A DNA stretch of 64,000 bases from Bradysia coprophila (taxonomy: Eukaryota > Arthropoda > Insecta > Diptera > Sciaridae), in contig NW_023503293.1 in assembly GCF_014529535.1 (NCBI RefSeq), positions 1,582,507 to 1,646,506 of the forward strand. Reading direction: 5' to 3'. Positions 9,413-19,476 of the stretch are shown piece by piece. Position 1 is the stretch's first letter; the number at the start of each line of letters is the position of its first letter. Position numbers and translations under genes: made by a program. Under the pieces are notes generated by a model. That model searched no databases. It was given only the letters and a program-made list of their open reading frames with translations, and was not told the origin of the DNA.

Positions 9413-10957
9413 TTATTTAACGCAAATATTCAGCTTTAAGCTAGTAACAAGACCATTCGTTTTGCAAAACTTAACCACCGTTCGTTCTTCATCTTTCATA
9501 ATAAATCCGTTAACCGGTGCACCGAAGCCACTGAATGAGTGCGATGTATTTGGGCGCAGGATGACTTCAGTCTTAAATTGCGATGTTTTTGGGCGCAGGA
9601 TTACTTCAGTATTAAATTCGTAGTCTCTAACACTGAATCCTTCTTTGAAGTCTAATTGAATTTCATAAAAAAACGTTGGTTTGATCATGACGGGACGATG
9701 AAGTATGACAAACGCTTCCTCTTTGGCCTTGAAGGTGAGTTTTTCCGTTGTGTTGAACAACGTTTTCCCAACTTTGTCACCAATTGCGCGCTTTCGAATC
9801 AATGACACACTGGTTGTGACGCACTTTTCATCCGGCTGTTGATCATTTTCCGTGACATTACTTTTCTTCTCGAGCAGACTGCCACAACTGAAACCTCCGA
9901 GTAGAAAGAGTCGATCGGTGGAGAACACTGTTTCGTTTATGCCAAAACGAAAACTTTCCTTTTCATTTGCACGTGAAGTACGATAGCACACAATGCTGTC
10001 TTCTTCGCACCATTCTTTGTAGGGAACGAGTCTAGATTCGTCGTTGAATCGTTTCGGTTCGAAATTGTTCACCTTTCCAATCATGTAAAGGATCTCGTCT
10101 CTTTCGTCCTCCGTAAACAATTGTTTGTAGTTTTTGTAATAATTCATAAACTCCTTGATGGTCATCGCACCGAATCGAATTTGATGGAGCAATTGACCGG
10201 GAAGATTTTCGTCGGTAAGAATTTTGCGTAATTCTTCCACATTTTCCGAATCCAATCCGTTCATAGCACCGCAGTTAACGGCCCATAGAATACACGCATC
10301 GAACACGTCAGTTTCTTTGCAGTTCAATGAGTCCAATTGCAAAATGTTGAACAGATCACCAGCTGTACAGCTGAGGAATGTGTCTGATAGGAATACCTTG
10401 GACGAATCGGAACTGATTTTACGTTCACACTTCTTAATTAAGTCGTCGTTGTTATACTTTACAGCCAAATGATAACACTGGCACACATTGTCAACAGTTA
10501 ATGTGTCACTAAGAAAACTGACGCATTCATCAAAAAATCCTTCGACTGATTCTGCGGTCAGCGTTAAGACATCAGTGATGTTTTTGTGCGTCAAATTGAC
10601 GGTGTCCAAATAGAAAAACTGAAGAAATTCCTTAAATGCAGCAGCGGACACATCCTTTACTTCGATTGGATTTTCTACACTGAAGTTAGTGTAAAATTGT
10701 GCCATGTACTTTGGACTAAATGCAGCCAACACAGCTTTGTGTGCTTTAATTTCTGTTGATCCAATAATAAATGTAATGTCGCCAGTTTCGCTTCTTGTTG
10801 AATGCATTAAGGTTCCCATTCGGTTCGCAGTATGAGCTGTATTGTTACGGGGATGCCGAACATTTTCCCAGCTTTCATTTTTCGTCTCGATGGGCTTTAG
10901 TCCCTTGTCGTCAGATTTTGATGAACAAGTAACAGCGTTTTCTATTTTTCCAAACAT
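9413..10957 (-). CDS. BTB-BACK domain protein (BTBD1/2/3/6-like), intronless
   Basis: A single open frame of 514 residues. A polar N-terminus of about 55 residues precedes a BTB domain (GDITFIIGSTEIKAHKAVLAAFSPKY, about 57-155), then a BACK domain (VDNVCQCYHLAVKYNNDDL onward, about 165-275, with the ACILWAV helix). The C-terminal third (about 330-514, from SFRFGINETVFSTDRLFLLGGF) fits a PHR-like beta domain of the BTBD1/2/3/6 type, and kelch repeats are absent. Such proteins usually act as Cullin-3 substrate adaptors; that role is inferred from the domains. Within the PHR-like part a 13-residue segment, TEVILRP(K/N)TS, is duplicated in tandem. The lack of introns suggests a retrocopy-type paralogue or an expanded family. 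On the coding strand an AATAAA hexamer overlaps the stop codon (9412-9417). Confidence 0.8.
   Translation of the reverse strand: MFGKIENAVTCSSKSDDKGLKPIETKNESWENVRHPRNNTAHTANRMGTLMHSTRSETGDITFIIGSTEIKAHKAVLAAFSPKYMAQFYTNFSVENPIEVKDVSAAAFKEFLQFFYLDTVNLTHKNITDVLTLTAESVEGFFDECVSFLSDTLTVDNVCQCYHLAVKYNNDDLIKKCERKISSDSSKVFLSDTFLSCTAGDLFNILQLDSLNCKETDVFDACILWAVNCGAMNGLDSENVEELRKILTDENLPGQLLHQIRFGAMTIKEFMNYYKNYKQLFTEDERDEILYMIGKVNNFEPKRFNDESRLVPYKEWCEEDSIVCYRTSRANEKESFRFGINETVFSTDRLFLLGGFSCGSLLEKKSNVTENDQQPDEKCVTTSVSLIRKRAIGDKVGKTLFNTTEKLTFKAKEEAFVILHRPVMIKPTFFYEIQLDFKEGFSVRDYEFNTEVILRPKTSQFKTEVILRPNTSHSFSGFGAPVNGFIMKDEERTVVKFCKTNGLVTSLKLNICVK
9541..9618. repeat. 39-bp in-frame tandem duplication in BTB gene
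   Basis: Units 9541-9579 and 9580-9618 match at 36 of 39 bases, each starting GCGATGT. They duplicate 13 residues in the C-terminal domain of the BTB-BACK protein without breaking the frame. Confidence 0.9.
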
Positions 10958-11340
10958 TTTTCGAGATCAAAATAATATTTTAATTGTCACAAAAACAAAT
11001 TGAATTTACTTGAAAACCAGCTAAAATGTTGTTTTGTTTCGAGTTCTATATTTTAAACTGACTGATTGTATAAACACCACTCGATATTGATTTTGTAGTT
11101 TTGACATGTATATAAGGGTGGATCGAATTTTATTTTTAAACACCTCTGGTTGCATTCAGAATGGTCCAGAGAATCTTTTAAGGAAGAAAAATTTGTTTCA
11201 ATGCTTCAAGAGTATATTTGATTTTCTGTGTAGAGTCAAGTACTTTATTTACATGCCAAGAAAAAAAAGTCAGGCTAAGCCGTCATTCCAACCTTTAAGA
11301 ACGTGGATCTTTTCAAATATACAGATTTACAGATAATATA

Positions 11341-11415
11341 ATTCATTTAAGTTCTTCGAAGGTGGTAAAGTTCCTAATATAGAAGCAACATTAGTCAGGT
11401 TGCACGTATTGCTGA
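11341..11415 (-). pseudogene. LINE 3' end fragment, second copy
   Basis: Read leftwards this encodes NVASILGTLPPSKNLN, the same terminus as the LINE fragment at 5196-5990, followed closely by unrelated sequence. Only the last few dozen codons are left, and the frame breaks just upstream. Confidence 0.7.
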
Positions 11416-11891
11416 ATGATTTCTCTGAAATGCTAGAGGTGGAACCACTGACTGAAATTAATAGCTGAACAATGTAGCTTTACAATGGCATCAGCGTGAT
11501 GGAGGTCGAGGTCTCCATTCGAACAGTATAAGCAAGTAAGTCAGTAAGACCATGACTTTTCGACAAAAAAAATGTTGACTTTCATGCGCATAAAATCGAC
11601 AAATCATGACATATAAAGACGTGTGTCGTATGTCTGAACTTAGAAAGAATGTCTTCCATAAAAAATTGTCTGGACTTTCCAACCAGACGTCAGGAGTTTT
11701 AAAGTAAAATAAAATGTTAAATTCGACCCACCCTAATATATATAGACAAATTCCAAAGTCAATTTATACAGAGGAGTGGCGGTTTTATTTTAAATCAGAC
11801 TTTGTATAGATGTAGAACAAAAAATACCTAATCGTATAACCGAACCATTTTTATTTTTTTCAACATCACCACGATTCCCCATCGGTGTTAG

Positions 11892-11995
11892 GGAATCTCG
11901 CGCCGCGTCATTCACAATAACTCACAAAGTGACATCTTCCTTATACAAAATGTGTCAAAATGTGAATTATTGTGAATGACGCGGCGCGAGATTCC
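11892..11995. repeat. Foldback repeat with perfect 29-bp arms
   Basis: Arms 11892-11920 and 11967-11995 are perfect reverse complements. They are GC-rich in the middle (CGCGCCGCGTC) within AT-rich surroundings, around a 46-base loop. Probably a short MITE. Confidence 0.8.
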
Positions 11996-12994
11996 TAGCA
12001 ACCTCCCCATCTACAGGAAAAATGGGGAAATGAAGGCTTTTGCAATTGGAGGGTACAATTTTTGAATGTACCTAGTATTGTGCAAAGAAACAACAACGTT
12101 ATCGTTCGTTAGTCGATTTTCTAGTTAAAACAGGGAACAAAAAATTCTCCTACATGCCTTTAACATAATATGTCCGAACCGCATTGTTCCTGAATTTCTT
12201 TGACTTCGTTTTAAGGCGCTTGGAATTCTCATTACATTAGGTAACAATTTTGTGATAAAAGTACAGCTGAACTTTTTTAAATTGATATTTCTGAAGGATT
12301 GTATGAAAATCCAACATAACCACAAGAAAACAGTTGGACAAAGCTGCTGTCAGAAATATCTTCATAACAAAAATTCAGCTGTAAACTCGAAAGTGTACTG
12401 TTGAGCAACAAGCTTCGGTAATTTTTACACACAAGTGAGTTTTATAGTAATCACTGATAAAAAAGATTTTGGCGGTGTACTTCGAATATGTATGATATAC
12501 TTCTGTTATGCATAGTATGCGTCGGGTATGTATGGCAAACCTGTCGTATGTAAGTTTACGTACGATATGTGTGCCATACATCTCACGCGTGTAGTCGACG
12601 TAGGACATGTGTAAAATTTTGGTATGTGTAACTTCATCGCAAAATTATCTCACACGCCCAACACGTTTGAGAAAAGCACACGTTTAGGATGTTTGTATAC
12701 GCATGGTAAGTATGATGTCAAAAGATCGTACTTGTTGTGCGTTAACATTCGTACACTGTGCATTTTATATTAATAGCAACTATGTCAAGTCCTTTACGTA
12801 CATGAGATGAATGTATCTGTATCAGGATTTTAGGATTCACTTAAAAACAGAAATATTAAATTCAGTCATTTAAATTTCAAAACGTTTTATTCCCTGAGTT
12901 CCAATCTCATACTGTTGAAATATCGAAATATTACGCAAAAAGAAGAAGAAGGAATTACGATTACGATTCTCGATATTAGGTCATTGTCATATAC

Positions 12995-13329
12995 CAGGGC
13001 CTACTTTTTAGAAACTAATTTCCTGGAATTCTTAAAATTTCTCGAATTTTCTCGAATTTCTTAAAATTTCTCGAATTCGAGAAATTCGAGAAATTTCAAG
13101 AAACTCGAGAAATTAGTTTCTTGAAATTTCTTGAATTTCTCGAAGTTTCTCGAATTTCTTGAATTTTCTTGAATTTCTTGAAATTCCTCTAATTCGAGAA
13201 ATTCAAGAAACTTTGAGAAATTCAAGAAATATTTCTCGAAATTTCTTGAATTTCCCGAAGTTTCTTGAATTTCTCAAAGTTTCTTGAATTTCTCGATTTT
13301 CTCTAAAAGTTTCTAAAAAGTAGGCCCTG
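12995..13329. mobile_element. hAT-like MITE, CAGGGCCTACTTTT ends
   Basis: The inverted ends CAGGGCCTACTTTTTAGAAA and their complement bound 335 bases. Both flanks carry the identical 8-bp sequence TCATATAC (12987-12994 and 13330-13337), the target duplication expected of hAT transposition. The interior consists of degenerate TTTCTTGAAATTTCTCGAA motifs in both orientations, so the whole element folds back on itself. It does not encode a transposase. Confidence 0.85.
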
Positions 13330-13496
13330 TCATATACCATAGTTCTAATTAGAATAAAAAAAATATTTTCAAAGTTTCATATGTGTGTCATGTAAGTAAA
13401 CATGTATAAGTACTTTGTGTGCAAACGTGCTCCACGTTTACCTACTTCTACCAACGCTTCACAATACAACTATCAATGTAGTATGTCTTAATTGCA

Positions 13497-13570
13497 ACAT
13501 TGGTTGAAGCGCCGCTTTGAGATCAAGAGGTCCCCAGTTCAAACCCAGCACCAAACATGGAGAAAATTTT
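13497..13570 (+). repeat. Possible tRNA-derived SINE fragment
   Basis: A stretch with GAAGCGCCGCTTTGAGATC followed by CCAGTTCAAACCC resembles the anticodon-arm and B-box end of a tRNA. The acceptor stem does not pair, so it is not a working tRNA gene; a tRNA-derived SINE remnant is the best guess. Confidence 0.3.
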
Positions 13571-14074
13571 TATCTAAGAAAAAGTTACGATACGATATAA
13601 ATGAATAAAAACACGAAAAATAAAAAAATTAAAATTAAAAAGAACGAAATTTGACGAAATAATGTACATCAAAATTTCATTTTATTTCGGATACCAGAGC
13701 AAACGTACTGGACGTTTACTGACGCAGTGCACGTGTACTAAACGTTCCCGAAGTTCGATCCAAAAATAGCTGTCTGCCAGCCAATTTACACGTCCACTAC
13801 GTACAGTACACGTCCAGCGCGTTAACTTTTCTATCAGTGACAAAGATATTTCCGGAGCAATGAAGTAACAGCATCCAATGTATTTCGGCTTACTACCAGC
13901 CCAATGCGAAATTTAAAAAAGAAATGAAAATAGTCCACATGTAATGGATCATTTTCGCAGTGGGCAAATTGCTATGTAATGGTCAACTTTCCCATGGAGC
14001 AAACAGTAATAGTACATTACGTCCGAGGTTCCATATTTTTATTTTGCCGAGTGGGTACCTCGTACGTACAGTGC

Positions 14075-14147
14075 TTTACGTGCTTCTGGTCGGTAAATGC
14101 GAAAAATGTACTCAAAAAATTGCGTTTACCGACCAGAAGCACGTAAA
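14075..14147. repeat. Perfect 23-bp hairpin
   Basis: Arms 14075-14097 and 14125-14147 are exact reverse complements containing ACGTGCTTCTGGTCGG, around a 27-base loop. Confidence 0.8.
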
Positions 14148-14170
14148 ATATTTTTCTGTTTGCATTCTTC

Positions 14171-14310
14171 AACACACTTCAAGCATGAGTGGTACTCTAA
14201 ATAGAGTACTGAAACTGGATAGTGTATCGAATAATTTTAACACTGTAAAAAAAACTTGGAAATTTTGTTCATACAACATTAAAAGAGCCTTTGCTTGAAG
14301 TGCGTTGATT
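14171..14310. mobile_element. Dispersed foldback repeat, copy 1 (CCAACGCACTTCAAGC family)
   Basis: The left end (AACACACTTCAAGCATGAG) and right end (GCTTGAAGTGCGTTG) are inverted relatives. An internal near-palindrome, GTACTCTAAATAGAGTAC, follows the left end. Related copies lie at 17611-17760, 22831-22931, 39931-40073 and 47525-47542. Confidence 0.7.
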
Positions 14311-14516
14311 ATTCTAATGTTACTGTTTACACTACCAAGCATTTTAACTGTTAAATTACCTCTCCTCATAAATCAATTACATCGCTGCATCATCGAACTA
14401 CAGTCTAAAACGAAGGTGGCTGCAAAAAAACCCTATGTACAATTGTTTCGAACTGCCCGTTATGACGGCATCCCCTGATTGCACCTTTGGCCAGGCCGAA
14501 ATGAAACTTCTTTCAG

Positions 14517-15561
14517 GTTAAGATTGATATCGTCAAATCTTCAGGTGATTTTTTTAACTTTGGGAACAAGCGGTCTCCGATTTTAATGAGTGGTAGCTCG
14601 TTGGATTCGTTATTCAATTCTAAGAAACACGTATCTTTCACTTTTTCTAAAAAAATTGTTTTCTGTGAAAAGCGTTCAAAAGTGAAGACATGTCAGAGGG
14701 TACCGAAAACAGTTTTTCGACAATAACTCAAGAAAAAATTATCGACCTTCGACCGTTCGCTCCCACTTGATCCTATCGTTTTTCCAAACTCCTATCACGT
14801 AGCAAATATTGGTCCGATTGAAAAACTAATTACTGTTCCGGAGTCCTGAGGTCATTTGCTATCCGCTAACACTTTATTTGACTAAAATCCTCCGAGAAAA
14901 ATTTAATAATTTTTCTTTTGATATTACTAACACTCGATCTGATATATTCGTGGCATGGCGACGCGTTTCTGTATTGATAACGTAAAGGAATAGTTGACGA
15001 TAAAAAATGACTGCCATTGTGCCGTTCCAGATGCTGTTCCAGCTGTAGAGCCCCCGGAAAGAAGGAAAAAATCTGCATTTTGGTACCAACTTTTTTCCCA
15101 ACACTTCTGTGGGCTTGCAGCACAAAAGTACTGGGTTCATTTTTATGTGAACCGATAGTGGGTGAGGCCAGCTACAACACCCCATACTCAGTTTCGTGGA
15201 ACATCGAAGCTGCAGAGAAGGCGGACTCACCGAACATTCACTACATTTTTAGTCATAACTCTTGTGGATGTACTCGCACCAAGCGGTGCGTATACTCTAC
15301 CTGTAGGTCTTTCCAAGGCCGACATTCGTACAACATTACAACAATTTGAAATAATCTTTTCTTGTGTTATTGTCGAAAAACTGTTTTCGGGACCCTCTGA
15401 CATGTCTTCTCTTTTCACAGAAAACATTTTTTTTTTAGAAAAAGTGAAAGATACATAGTTCTTAGAATTGAAAGACGAATCCAACGAGCTATCAGTCATT
15501 AAAATCGGAGACCGCTTGTTCCACAATCACCTGAAGATTTGGCGATATCACTCTTAAGATT
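14517..15561. mobile_element. Foldback element with inverted arms of about 220 bp
   Basis: The left arm (about 14517-14742) and right arm (about 15350-15561) are inverted copies with small differences. Shared landmarks are TCTTCAGGTGAT, GCGGTCTCCGATTTTAAT, AGTGAAGACATGTC and TTTTTCGACAATAAC. The middle of about 600 bases has no recognised frame. The size and long arms suggest a foldback or Mutator-like non-autonomous element; I did not find a clear target duplication. Confidence 0.7.
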
Positions 15562-15737
15562 AAACACATTCTTTGAAATAAATCACTTTCAAATTGCCAA
15601 AAGTACCTATTAGAACAGAAGGTGAAACTCTTAAGGAAATAATTTTGAGCGAAAATGGATTTCGATGTGAAGAGTTTATTTTATTTCAAATTTGATTTAT
15701 ACGTTCTTTAACAAAATTAGTTTATAAATAATGTATT

Positions 15738-15780
15738 TCATTTAAATCCTTTGAATGTGGTAATGTTCCTAAAATGGATT
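15738..15780 (-). pseudogene. LINE 3' end fragment, third copy
   Basis: Read leftwards it encodes ILGTLPHSKDLNE, matching the last codons of the LINE fragments at 5196 and 11341. It is very short, and its identification rests on this similarity alone. Confidence 0.55.
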
Positions 15781-16335
15781 TCCATTTTAGTAAATTGTTG
15801 TTTGTAAACGAACAGAAAAGTTGGTAAATTTTATTTCATATTTTAATGCATGCAGTAAACAGTTACCTAGATAGATCTATCTATCTATCTAAACAGTTAC
15901 CTATCCTTAGCCGTAACATAAACCGTTAACCATCACAGCCGTATACCATCAAACAGTAACAAGAAATTGTTTCTCTCACGACAGCAAAAGCACATAAATT
16001 TCATCGGGCAATAACAATCACTGTACGTCGACTATAGGCACTGCGGATGTGGTTAGTTTGAGCGTATATTTTTTTTCTTCAGGTTTTGGATTTTTATTTC
16101 ACAACAAAATCGAATCGTACATTTTTTCAATTTTAGTTAAACTTAACGATCATCGTCATGCATTTCTCATACTTGAGATAGAAGCAAATGCCGCACTGAT
16201 TTCTAGTAATCGAAATTACTTCAAACGTTTCAGTAAGTTATCCCTCACCCTCGACTGTTGGTGCAACTAAGATCTATTGCCATAATTACAAAATATCATT
16301 TCAAGGTATAAAAATATAAATCATACAACGACGGA

Positions 16336-17079
16336 CTATAGTCCATAAAACGATGTCTTAAAATTGAAGTACATTGTACGGTAGGCCTCAACAATGATTG
16401 TAATAAAGCGCTGATTAACACCACCTCGCACCACATACGCTTGGCCCAAGTTTGAGGTCTAGAAAATATTTGTTAATCATAATCATCGCAAGGTTGCGCT
16501 TTCGAACAAATCATTGACTTCATACCTGGTTGACTTGTATCTCAACGTAGGTCAAGTTCCTTCCAACAACACCATTGGCCGGATAAGTCATGTTTGATTT
16601 GATGTCTTGATATTGTGCCCAGGTCTGATTTTTCGCACTGGATGCAACTAACTTATCACCTTGTCATGTATATAAAGGAAATAGGTTGATCAGAGAATTG
16701 AAGGAGGATACAGAGTTGGTTGAACATGAAACCTACCTCTAACACGTTTCCCAAGCGTATACATCATTACTCCATGCACCTCAGAATGTTGTACCATTTC
16801 AACAAACTGATCGTCTTGAGTGTAGTCAATCAGTTCCAGATTATCGATTTCGTTCCATTTCTCGTCGTCCGGGCTTGTTTGTACATTGAAAAGTCTTTTA
16901 AAATCGTCGAACGATATACGATCATCAGAGTCATCATCGTATAATTCCAGATCGTTATCCAGATGGTAAGCACTGTCGGTTTCAGATGATGAAGAATAGT
17001 CGAACCAACCGAATCCGTTCGCCCCCATTCCAAACAAGACCGTAAGAAAGAGGATCGAAACCTTTATTTTTTGAACCAT
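16336..17079 (-). CDS. Secreted MBF2-family protein with acidic N-terminal extension
   Basis: Three exons: 17079-16737, 16659-16526 and 16458-16336. GT-AG borders and phases agree (1, then 0), giving 199 residues. Residues 1-22 are a signal peptide (ILFLTVLFGMGANG). Residues 23-100 are acidic and Ser/Asp-rich (LELYDDDSDD). From about 107 the MBF2 domain follows: YTLGKRVRGDKLV, then NLTYVEIQVNQ, then GQAYVVRGGVNQRF, ending FKTSFYGL. MBF2 was named as a transcription coactivator in the silkworm, but most insect members are small secreted proteins of unknown role, often fat-body or haemolymph products. The internal Met was chosen as start because the signal peptide begins there; the frame stays open for 44 codons upstream. 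The acidic extension is unusual for the family, whose members mostly go straight from signal peptide to domain. The weakest point is the exon 2 acceptor, which lacks a strong pyrimidine tract. Confidence 0.8.
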
Positions 17080-17610
17080 TTTCGTTGAATATTTTTGTTT
17101 AACTGCGTATACGACAAGTGCTAGTCGGTAGTTTTCGATTCGTTCGCTACTCGAACCGCTGATTAATACGTATGTGTTGCAATTTTCGTCTTTCGATAGC
17201 GGCTTAGTCATGCACTTTAAATTCGCATTTTTTTGATAAGGATTTTTTTTCGATAAGGTATAAAAGAAAGACGCGTCGTATTTAGAGCGTTACTTACAGA
17301 AGTCGAATATTTAACTGAAGGATAATGAGTCATGACGAGGAAAACACTGAAGTCTGCTTAATTGGAAGTATAAGCAGAATTCCGTCAGTACATCGTGGAC
17401 GAATATCAGGTGCGATTATTGGGAATTTATTTATTGAAAATTGTCTAAATCTACCAAAAACTACAGAAATTTCCAAAAATGTCAGTAAATTTTTGATAGA
17501 TTCCGGTGAACTTCGGCAACTTTCAGTAATTTCAGTAAATAAAATTCCCAATAATACGCCTTGACAAAGATTTAGCCAACCAGAAGGTTCATCCAATTTC
17601 ATCGATTTCA

Positions 17611-17760
17611 CCAACGCACCTAAGACATGAGTGGTACTCTAAATAGAGTACTAAGATTGGACATGGACAGTGTGTTGAACCAATTTTGGCACAGTAAAGA
17701 AACTGGAACATTTTCTCATACAAAGTAGTACTCTATTTTGCAACTATAACACAAAACAAA
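17611..17760. mobile_element. Dispersed foldback repeat, copy 2
   Basis: Starts CCAACGCACCTAAGACATGA and keeps the near-palindrome GTACTCTAAATAGAGTAC. It then tracks copy 1 for about 110 bases (TTTTGGCACAGTAAAGAAAC). The right inverted end is degraded. Confidence 0.6.
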
Positions 17761-18069
17761 TGGAAAAGATTAGCTGAATGAAGTGATATTGAACGCAAAC
17801 AATAGATATCAATTCTAATTCTGCCACCTTTAACGTTTTATACGCTTTGTGACCGATAAAATTAAATCAACAAGAGATATCAGAAGGTGTAGTAACAGCG
17901 TACACTCAATTTTAGTTATGTTTGCAGCATTGCATTTCTATGGTGTAAAATGCATTTAGTAAACGGATGAATTCCCTATGGTTGAGTAAAACGAATTTTC
18001 GAGGTGACTAATTTGTGCTATCACAAAAATTGTCACTATCTCAAACGGTGTTAAGAATCTACCAAGAAA

Positions 18070-18770
18070 CAGAGGCGCCGACTTCTTTTTTCGTATAGTG
18101 TTGCCCAAAAAAGCCGTTTTTTGTATGATCGAAAATTGATGTTTTATTAATTGATGCTTTTGTAAAATTTAATTATCGATAAACAGCCGTGTCTTGGGCA
18201 CTTTTGAACATTGGGCGAAACTTCTTTATAAGAACCATAAGCTTTGTAAAGAATAAAAGATAATTGCGAGCGTAGCGAGCGATTTTTTTCTTAATTGTTC
18301 TGCCAGTGTAAATTCGGATGAAGATAAAGTTCGTTTCAATACGGTCCCTCAAAAACTTTGCTAACGCTCTTGTTTCATAAACATTCACACTTGAATACAT
18401 ATACTCACACACACATTCAAATTTGTCATGTAATGACTCACTTACTTTCCTAATGTTGTAACATACTCTTACAAAACTAGAACAGCGATAAAAAGATGTT
18501 AGTCGAGTTATCGTGTGGAACCGAAGGATTTCTTTTAAATTATGTAGAATTCCGAGAAAGTAGTGAAGCTAACGTTGGAATTGTTCTTAAAGTGAAATGC
18601 CACGCAGCGAGAATTTTTGACTTACATGCTCGTTTTCTTCTACAGTTTAAATCATTTTTGATGTAAAAATGATATTTATTGTGTCGTCGAGTCATAGTGT
18701 TGCTCAGCCTCGACTAATTTGGTCATAGTGTTGCCCGAGCCTCGCGGCAAGACCGTAGTCGGCGCCTCTG
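18070..18770. mobile_element. 701-bp hAT-like element with perfect 8-bp target duplication
   Basis: The ends are inverted copies of CAGAGGCGCCGACT. Both flanks read CCAAGAAA (18062-18069 and 18771-18778), an exact 8-bp target duplication typical of hAT elements. Sub-terminal TAGTGTTGCCC occurs near each end. No transposase frame exists, so it depends on an autonomous relative. The intact ends and duplication suggest a fairly recent insertion. Confidence 0.85.
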
Positions 18771-19368
18771 CCAAGAAAGTATCAGAAAAGCCACATGAAA
18801 AAGGGAGTTTGAGTCGCTCTTATGAGAATATATTGTTGCAAAAAAGCAAATTTTCGATTGTTTTATCACTACAGAAATTAATCAAGTCTTTTACGCTGAC
18901 AGAATTTCCCTCAAATAATTCTGTAGAATGATCAATTGATAACAAAATTGAACAATAGACACATTAGTCATTTTACTCTTCGGTATTGTGACTGTAGTCC
19001 AGGTTTTTAATTCTTTCATTTAAATTCCTCAGCTTGGATTTGAGTAGAAACCTTAAAGTTGTTGAAATTGAAATGTGCAGTGCAGCAAATCGCAAAGTAT
19101 ATAAATGTACTGAAGGTAATGCAAATGCTCAGCGGATCACAAATTTTACGGAAACCAAGTTTCGGGTGAATATAAGACTTGTTATGTTGCTTGCGTGACG
19201 TTCAGTATGTTTATTTCCTTTGGTAACGAAAAAACTGAGCCAACTTCAAAAATTATGTGCTAGCACAAAAATTGTCACTATTTTAAACGGTGTGATTGTT
19301 ATTCCCATTTCTAGGTATGGTTAGAAGTGAGCATTAGAAATGTGTCTAATGCTTATTTTCCTCTTACC

Positions 19369-19476
19369 AAAAAAGTACTCCGTGTAAGAGACAAAATTGA
19401 ATTTTTTAAATTTTTTCTTTGTTTATTTGACAGCTTCCTCTCTCACGGCTCTCTCACGGAGTACTTCTCCTTTTTG
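19369..19476. repeat. Small foldback repeat
   Basis: Inverted ends AAAAAAGTACTCCGTGTAAG and TCTCACGGAGTACTTCTCC lie about 60 bases apart. A separate small hairpin, GCATTAG...CTAATGC, lies just to the left. Confidence 0.6.

Larger units (their letters stand above)
10958..16335. other. Repeat-rich intergenic stretch
   Basis: I find no host gene here. It contains two LINE 3' end fragments (11341-11415, 15738-15780), perfect hairpins (11892-11995, 14075-14147), a hAT-like MITE (12995-13329), a dispersed foldback repeat (14171-14310) and a long inverted-repeat element (14517-15561). Open frames of 60-118 codons in it fall inside these repeats. Confidence 0.65.

Noticed and set aside
13010-13310. 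CRISPR-like array of short repeats
   Set aside because: The TTTCTTGAA motifs have no fixed spacers, occur in both orientations, and lie inside a MITE with a target duplication in an animal genome.
13497-13570. A functional tRNA gene
   Set aside because: Only a B-box-like segment and anticodon-arm-like bases are present; the acceptor stem does not pair.
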